Source of the DNA: an uncultured Cellvibrionales bacterium | GTDB lineage: Bacteria > Pseudomonadota > Gammaproteobacteria > Pseudomonadales > Dasaniaceae | Direction: 5' to 3' | Length of the DNA stretch: 64,000 bases | Assembly (NCBI GenBank): GCA_913019905.1 | Contig: CAJVZD010000009.1 | Coordinates: forward strand, 62,001 to 126,000 | In this document: positions 60,201-64,000 of the stretch, one piece after another | Position numbering within the stretch: position 1 is the stretch's first letter | How the letters are laid out: every line of letters starts with the position of its first letter | Notes under the pieces: model-generated | Told to the model about the DNA's origin: nothing | Databases searched by the model: none | What the model saw: only the letters and a program-made list of their open reading frames with translations | Translations under genes and position numbers: made by a program

Positions 60201-60222
60201 ATTCCGTTATACATTTGATTAA
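57220..60222 (+). CDS. large TonB-dependent receptor (halogenase-cluster type)
   Basis: 1000 aa. Signal peptide about 1-26 (IALALIGTSAQTWAQ), TonB box EEIVISG, plug with DSNLAESLQRITGVTIDR and KVTVRGFGPSFNLVTLNGR, and a long barrel ending FRYTFD. This size and plug belong to receptors of oligosaccharide/peptide-type uptake in Alteromonadales, Xanthomonads and Caulobacter, often followed by tryptophan-halogenase and SapC genes, as here. Imports an unknown substrate. Has its own terminator. Confidence 0.95.
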   Translation: MEFKKNLISSSIALALIGTSAQTWAQEPTSANTANNEVIEEIVISGIRGSLKRSMDLKRDAAGVVDGISSEDIGKFPDSNLAESLQRITGVTIDRKNGEGSKVTVRGFGPSFNLVTLNGRQMPTASIENGQETGRSFDFGNLASEGVSAIEVYKSGKANVPTGGIGSTINIKTIRPLEAPGRVATVGIKGVHDTSTDDGDSMTPEVSGLYSDTFADDTIGIALSGSYQDLNNGVNTASVGGWRTFSGDVECCDWGSATPQTWGGIPQNAAQVNRPGASDIYSVPQTIGYELAEFERTRTNGQLTVQWEPIDSITATLDYTYSEMTSKRKYSNYSAWFNFDAQESEWTDGPIASPLVYTENLGGSDLSMASSTDAVRNENTSVGFNLEWRTNENLTLALDYHDSDAESKPDSRNGNSSQLAIASYTRDRTTGYFDSELPVLQLGLSGPLRKDDMVVTGSVFENKIGVMDIEQLKLSGTYEFDWDNGVESIDFGIQTTEVSNRSASATVQRDSWSAQTPLGAISDLLTATSSAGDFDDISGGSDDRRHTDYFTFDIDDLIARVESLQNSGDAPMSVANDLGDCGTGFCPSSNFSTDRRTQEDAIAAYFQVHFSYEIQGMPVNTHFGVRYEDTDVDSQALVPTYAGVEWYGGNEFTAVTGRDANGATLQDFSKLSGSYDNWLPNLDFDIGLTDDIVFRASYSKSMARPDYADIQGGVTIVNPIRTNGGNGARGNPALIPFESTNFDLSLEYYYGESSYASIGFFRKDVENYIGTSFVDEPLFGLAHPANGPLFQEAIAATGSSDSGTLFNYMLANFAGEPGVDAVNGVITGVAGRDGPTNFNVTVPVNTEDAVMDGWEVVLQHNFDETGFGIIVNATLVDADVGYDDNSLAEQFVLEGLGDSANFVGFYDKDGIQVRAAYSWRDDFLAGTGQANVGLGPTYVAEYGQWDFNASYEYNENITVFVEGINITDESRHVYGRDEKQTLFASQGGARYNVGFRYTFD

Positions 60223-60250
60223 ACAGATTGGTAAAGTGTAAGAAAAGATG

Positions 60251-60281
60251 AAAAAGCCATTGATTTCAGTGGCTTTTTTTT
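60251..60281 (+). terminator. terminator after the TonB receptor
   Basis: GCCATTGA pairs with TCAGTGGC (one G-U) flanked by A-run and a T8 run, 28 bp after the stop. It separates the receptor from the halogenase gene. Confidence 0.85.
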
Positions 60282-60396
60282 CTTTTATTGAAATAAACCT
60301 GATAGTTATTCGTGTTTTCTGTAATTTGTGCAAAGCTTCAGTAACTCGAATTACGGCGCTGATATTTATGCTACACGATGTGATTAGTTGAAACTT

Positions 60397-61962
60397 ATGG
60401 TTAATGCGGTAAAACAAATCGTTATCGTTGGTGGTGGAACGGCTGGATGGCTAACCGCTGGTGTCATTGCCGCAGAACACTGTCAGCAACCCGAATCAAC
60501 AATCAAGGTCACCTTGATTGAATCTCCGGACATCAATCCCATCGGGGTCGGTGAGGGTACGTGGCCTTCAATGCGGTCGACATTACAAAAAATTGGGATT
60601 TCTGAGACCGACTTCTTTCGAGAATGTGAGGCCAGTTTTAAGCAGGGATCCTGTTTTTCCGGCTGGGTAAACGGTGCTAAGGACGATCGTTACTATCACC
60701 CGTTTACACCGCCTCATGGTTTTGAAGATACTAACTTGGCTGCCTACTGGCAAGCGGCTCGCGAACAGATTAGTTTTGCCGCGGCTGTTTGTCCGCAGAC
60801 GGAACTTTGTAACCGCGGGCTGGCTCCAAAAAACATATCGACTCCTGAATACGCTTTTAATGTCAATTACGGCTACCACTTGGATGCGGGGAAATTTGCA
60901 CTGTATCTGCGAAAACACTGCGTGGAAAAACTGGGAGTCTTGCATTTACTTGATACCGTGGTAGCGGTTAACTCAAGCGATTCGGGTGATATTAAGTCTG
61001 TAAGTGTTTCGACAGGCTTCGACGTGGCGGGAGATCTCTTTATTGACTGTAGCGGATTCGCTGCTCTGTTGATCGGCCAGCATTTCGGTGTCGAGTTTTG
61101 CAGCAAAAAAGAGTTCCTATTTAACGATACTGCTTTAGCAGTACAGGTTCCCTACCAAAACGAGAGTGATGCAATTGCTTCTCACACCTTATCGAGTGCG
61201 CAGAAAGCGGGTTGGATTTGGGACATTGGGCTGCCGACCCGCAGAGGTGTGGGGTATGTGTATTCGTCTACTCACAGTTCTGACGAAGGCGCCGAAGTTG
61301 AACTGCGCCAATATCTATCTGAAACATCTCTCGGTGTCGATTCTGACTCGATTTCACTGCGTAAGTTGAAAATCAATCCCGGGCATCGCCAAAAGTTATG
61401 GCATAAAAATTGTGTGGCCGTAGGGATGGCAGCTGGATTTCTCGAGCCGTTGGAGGCATCCGCTTTAGCGCTGGTAGAGCAATCTGCGAAAATGATCAGC
61501 GAACAACTTCCAGCCAATCGAGAGGTAATGGATGTTGTCAGCAAACGCTTCAACGAAAAATTTCTCTATCATTGGCAGCGAATTATCGATTTTCTGAAAT
61601 TACATTACGTATTGACCCAGCGGCAAGATACGGCGTATTGGAGAGATAATGGCCAATCAGCTTCGATACCGGACAGTTTACAGGAATTGTTAAGTTTGTG
61701 GCGCTATCAAGTTCCCTGGCATCTCGACGCGCCATTAATTGATGAATTGTTTCCGGCGGCCAGCTTTCAATACATACTGTACGGTATGGGTTTTGAAACT
61801 CAAAATCACCCTGAGCGTTCGACATCAGCGACGAAATCAATGCGAAACGCTAATAGCCTGTTTCAGGAAAATGCGCAGAGAACGCTAAATCTGCTAGGGT
61901 CACTGCCAACTAATCGAGAATTGATCAATAAAATAAAACAATACGGGTTTCAAAAAATATGA
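60397..61962 (+). CDS. flavin-dependent tryptophan-halogenase-family protein
   Basis: 521 aa. FAD site IVIVGGGTAGWLTAG; catalytic Lys82 in SFKQGSCFSGW (equivalent to Lys79 of PrnA); W273-I-W275 in KAGWIWDIGLP, matching WxWxIP with one extra residue; FLEPLEAS (E350, E353) near the chloride/substrate site. Family members chlorinate or brominate indoles and pyrroles with FADH2 from a separate reductase. ATG 60397 is preferred; TTG 60388 is possible. The first of four genes in a row. Substrate unknown; could be free or peptide-bound aromatic residues. Confidence 0.9.
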   Translation: MVNAVKQIVIVGGGTAGWLTAGVIAAEHCQQPESTIKVTLIESPDINPIGVGEGTWPSMRSTLQKIGISETDFFRECEASFKQGSCFSGWVNGAKDDRYYHPFTPPHGFEDTNLAAYWQAAREQISFAAAVCPQTELCNRGLAPKNISTPEYAFNVNYGYHLDAGKFALYLRKHCVEKLGVLHLLDTVVAVNSSDSGDIKSVSVSTGFDVAGDLFIDCSGFAALLIGQHFGVEFCSKKEFLFNDTALAVQVPYQNESDAIASHTLSSAQKAGWIWDIGLPTRRGVGYVYSSTHSSDEGAEVELRQYLSETSLGVDSDSISLRKLKINPGHRQKLWHKNCVAVGMAAGFLEPLEASALALVEQSAKMISEQLPANREVMDVVSKRFNEKFLYHWQRIIDFLKLHYVLTQRQDTAYWRDNGQSASIPDSLQELLSLWRYQVPWHLDAPLIDELFPAASFQYILYGMGFETQNHPERSTSATKSMRNANSLFQENAQRTLNLLGSLPTNRELINKIKQYGFQKI

Positions 61963-61964
61963 TT

Positions 61965-62012
61965 CCCCATGTATAAGATTGCCTTTGTATAAGATTCAAT
62001 TGTTATAAGATT
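61965..62012. repeat. 16-bp tandem repeat, 3 units, after the halogenase
   Basis: Units ccccatgtataagatt, gcctttgtataagatt and caattgttataagatt begin two bases after the halogenase TGA. Confidence 0.75.
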
Positions 62013-62035
62013 TTTAACTTTTTTTAGGAGCCACT

Positions 62036-62764
62036 ATGACCAATTACGTACTGCTGAATAATGTTGATCACAAAGATCTAAAAATTATCAACACCCGATC
62101 GGCGGAGTACGGTGATAACGTGATGTTTGCGATGACATTCCCTTTCGAGTTTAGAAATATTCAATCTTGTTACCCGATTTTCTTCCAAAAGAATGCCGAC
62201 ACGGGGCAATTGTATCCGGTTGCGTTATTTGGTTTTCAGGAAAAAGAGAATCTGTTTTTAAATGATGATGGCTGGGACGCTTCTTATGTGCCATTAATGA
62301 TTCAAAGAAACCCGTTTCTGATCGGCTTTCAGGAAGTCAAAGGCGAGCAGGGCGCCGCGAATAAACAGCGTGTCGTGTCTCTTGATATGGATAGTCCGAG
62401 AGTTAACGAGTCCGAGGGTGAAAGTGTTTTTCTAGAGCATGGCGGCCGCTCTGAATATCTGGAGAAAACGAGCGATATTTTGGAAGCCATTGATAATGGC
62501 TACAACAATAACAAAGATTTTGTGAATACCTTGTTAGAATATGAATTGATAGAGTCATTTACAATGGAAGTGACCTTAAATGACGGGACTAAAAACCAAT
62601 TATTGGGGTTCTATACAATCAATGAAGAAACGCTCCAAAACTTGGATGGAGAAGCTTTGGGCAAGTTGAACAGTAACGGTTGCTTGCAACCGCTATTTAT
62701 GATTATTGCATCACATTCGCGAATAAAGACATTGATCGAGAAGAAAAATAGACAAGCGCTGTAA
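62036..62764 (+). CDS. SapC family protein
   Basis: 242 aa, SapC-like family (not the peptide transporter subunit). YPIFFQKNADTGQLYPVALF, then ENLFLNDDGWDASYVPLMIQ and RNPFLIGFQ are the conserved blocks. No signal peptide or membrane segment, so cytoplasmic. Function unknown; regularly encoded beside TonB receptors, halogenases and JmjC/cupin genes. ATG 62036 after TAGGAG. Confidence 0.88.
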   Translation: MTNYVLLNNVDHKDLKIINTRSAEYGDNVMFAMTFPFEFRNIQSCYPIFFQKNADTGQLYPVALFGFQEKENLFLNDDGWDASYVPLMIQRNPFLIGFQEVKGEQGAANKQRVVSLDMDSPRVNESEGESVFLEHGGRSEYLEKTSDILEAIDNGYNNNKDFVNTLLEYELIESFTMEVTLNDGTKNQLLGFYTINEETLQNLDGEALGKLNSNGCLQPLFMIIASHSRIKTLIEKKNRQAL

Positions 62765-62793
62765 AGAGCAGGCAATTGAGTGACTAGTGGAAA

Positions 62794-63810
62794 ATGATGT
62801 CGAGTTCTAATCGAGGGGTCAAAGAAGTATCGGACTGTCGCTCTAATGCGATCCCTGAAAATATTTTGACATCCTCCGAACCCGTTGTCTTGCGGGGGCT
62901 AGTTTCCGATTGGCCGCTCGTTAAGGCTGGTAAAGACTCTCCACTTAGCGCTATCGATTATGTGAAACAATTTTATAGCGGAGCCCCACTAACAGCTTAT
63001 CTTGGTAGCGAAGAGAATAAGGGCAGAGTATTTTACAATGACGATCTTACGGGGTTTAATTTCAATCGAGTGAGGGTCAGTCTCACCGAAATTTTCGACA
63101 AGCTTTTGGATCATCAACATAGCGCCGCGCCACCAACGATTTACGTTGGGTCGACAATGGTCGACAATTGGCTGCCCGGGTTGCGAACAGAGAATGACCT
63201 CGGATTAGATGCCCTTAATCCCCTGGTGAGTGTTTGGGTCGGTAATCAGAGCATTATACCCGCTCATTATGATTTTCCCGACAACATAGCTTGCTGTGTA
63301 CTAGGTCGGCGCCGTTTTACTCTGTTTCCCCCGGACCAACTTGATAATTTGTATGTGGGACCATTGGATTTTACGCCCTCTGGACAGCCCATTAGTCTGG
63401 TCGATTTTAAAGATCCGGACTTTGAACAATTCCCAAAGTTTAAGGACGCACTAGACACGGCAATCATAGTGGATCTGGAGCCCGGGGATGCGCTTTTTAT
63501 ACCCAGTATGTGGTGGCATCATGTTGAATCCTTAGACTCTCTGAACATATTGATCAATTACTGGTGGCGTTCTACCCCAGAGTATATGGGGCCTCCTCTC
63601 GACGTATTGCAACATGCTCTACTGGGTCTTAAAGGCTTGCCTCCGGAGCAACGTAAGATATGGCAGAACCTATTTGACTACTATGTATTTGATCCGGGAG
63701 TAGAATCCTTTGAACATATACCAGAGAACGCGCGCGGTATTTTGTCAGGTGTGGACGAAATGTCTGCAAGAAAGTTAAGAGCCATGTTGTTGAATAAATT
63801 GAATCAGTAG
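62794..63810 (+). CDS. FIH-like JmjC/cupin_8 oxygenase
   Basis: 338 aa. Double-stranded beta-helix with the iron triad H158-x-D160 (PAHYDFPDN) and H243 in IPSMWWHHVESL, closely resembling factor-inhibiting-HIF and related 2-oxoglutarate hydroxylases; RRFTLFPP provides the expected 2OG contact region. The N-terminus PVVLRGLVSDWPL is the usual cupin_8 entry. Likely hydroxylates a protein, peptide or small molecule, perhaps the same substrate the halogenases act on. ATG 62794, 29 bp after sapC. Confidence 0.88.
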   Translation: MMSSSNRGVKEVSDCRSNAIPENILTSSEPVVLRGLVSDWPLVKAGKDSPLSAIDYVKQFYSGAPLTAYLGSEENKGRVFYNDDLTGFNFNRVRVSLTEIFDKLLDHQHSAAPPTIYVGSTMVDNWLPGLRTENDLGLDALNPLVSVWVGNQSIIPAHYDFPDNIACCVLGRRRFTLFPPDQLDNLYVGPLDFTPSGQPISLVDFKDPDFEQFPKFKDALDTAIIVDLEPGDALFIPSMWWHHVESLDSLNILINYWWRSTPEYMGPPLDVLQHALLGLKGLPPEQRKIWQNLFDYYVFDPGVESFEHIPENARGILSGVDEMSARKLRAMLLNKLNQ

Positions 63811-63862
63811 ACGGATGTTTGTTGGGAAAATTACCTAAAAACTGAGCAAGCGAGGTATTGTT

Positions 63863-64000
63863 TTGGAGCATAATAAAATAAAGAAAGTGGTAATAGCCGG
63901 CGGCGGTACAGCAGGATGGATGGCAGCCTCTGCACTGTCAAGGCTGTTAGGTAAGACGCTGGATATAACCCTGATCGAATCGGATGAAATTCCGACAGTT
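63863..64000 (+). CDS. second flavin-dependent halogenase (N-terminus only)
   Basis: 46 codons are visible from TTG 63863, with GAGG at 63852-63855, to the window end. [20 protein letters not shown] and [14 protein letters not shown] are the FAD-binding start and the following strand of tryptophan-halogenase-like proteins. Paralogue of the gene at 60397. Truncated only by the window edge. Confidence 0.85.
   Translation, partial: MEHNKIKKVVIAGGGTAGWMAASALSRLLGKTLDITLIESDEIPTV

Noticed and set aside
59623-60417. 264-aa minus frame opposite the TonB receptor
   Set aside because: Shadow of the well-supported receptor coding region; composition is not protein-like for a real gene here.

Overview
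The window looks like a chromosomal segment of a free-living, probably marine, Gammaproteobacterium. The evidence is the gene order ffh-rpsP-rimM-trmD-rplS-xerD-dsbC-hom-thrC-recJ (as in pseudomonads and relatives), two TonB-dependent receptors, a TonB receptor/flavin halogenase/SapC/JmjC-cupin cluster of the kind found in aquatic heterotrophs, and a respiratory nitrate reductase. Base composition is moderate by eye. Start codons are often TTG or GTG. An order such as Cellvibrionales is only a guess.

Layout. 1-10 kb: signalling block with a chemoreceptor (minus, cut by the window edge), a CheB methylesterase, a free-standing Hpt protein, a REC-GGDEF diguanylate cyclase, a solute-binding lipoprotein and a large hybrid histidine kinase. 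10-18.6 kb: gene-poor accessory region with a decayed IS6-type transposase, three VOC-fold genes (one frameshifted), an APH-type phosphotransferase, a TonB receptor and a dihydroflavonol-reductase-like SDR, ending at tRNA-Leu(CAA). 18.9-37.6 kb: housekeeping genes queA-tgt, gamma-carbonic anhydrase, DUF1289, CorB/HlyC-like protein, ypjD, ffh, rpsP-rimM-trmD-rplS, xerD, dsbC, hom, thrC, recJ, aroA. 37.9-41.3 kb: LanC-like cyclase, a convergent O-methyltransferase and a TetR regulator. 41.6-42.6 kb: malate dehydrogenase. 43-55.5 kb: nitrate respiration (ppiC-narIJHG-narK on minus, narXL on plus) around a control region with a perfect FNR box and a NarL-type 7-2-7 site. 55.9 kb: ttcA. 57-64 kb: TonB receptor, flavin halogenase, SapC, FIH-like JmjC/cupin and a second halogenase cut by the window end.

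How they work together. The nar genes form one anaerobic nitrate-respiration unit with its own two-component sensor. The last cluster reads as an uptake-plus-modification locus: an outer-membrane importer next to two flavin halogenases and an Fe(II)/2-oxoglutarate-type oxygenase, substrate unknown. The lipoprotein/hybrid kinase pair looks like a binding-protein-fed sensor.

The most unexpected pattern is a set of short, degenerate tandem repeats (13, 14, 15, 16, 18 and 24 bp units) in at least eight intergenic places, mostly just 3' of stop codons, each with an unrelated unit. Other oddities are a probable ATT start codon for narX, a receiver domain with Glu in place of the phospho-Asp, a Cys-Cys-Cys zinc motif in the LanC-like protein, and a small membrane-protein ORF where yajC would be expected.
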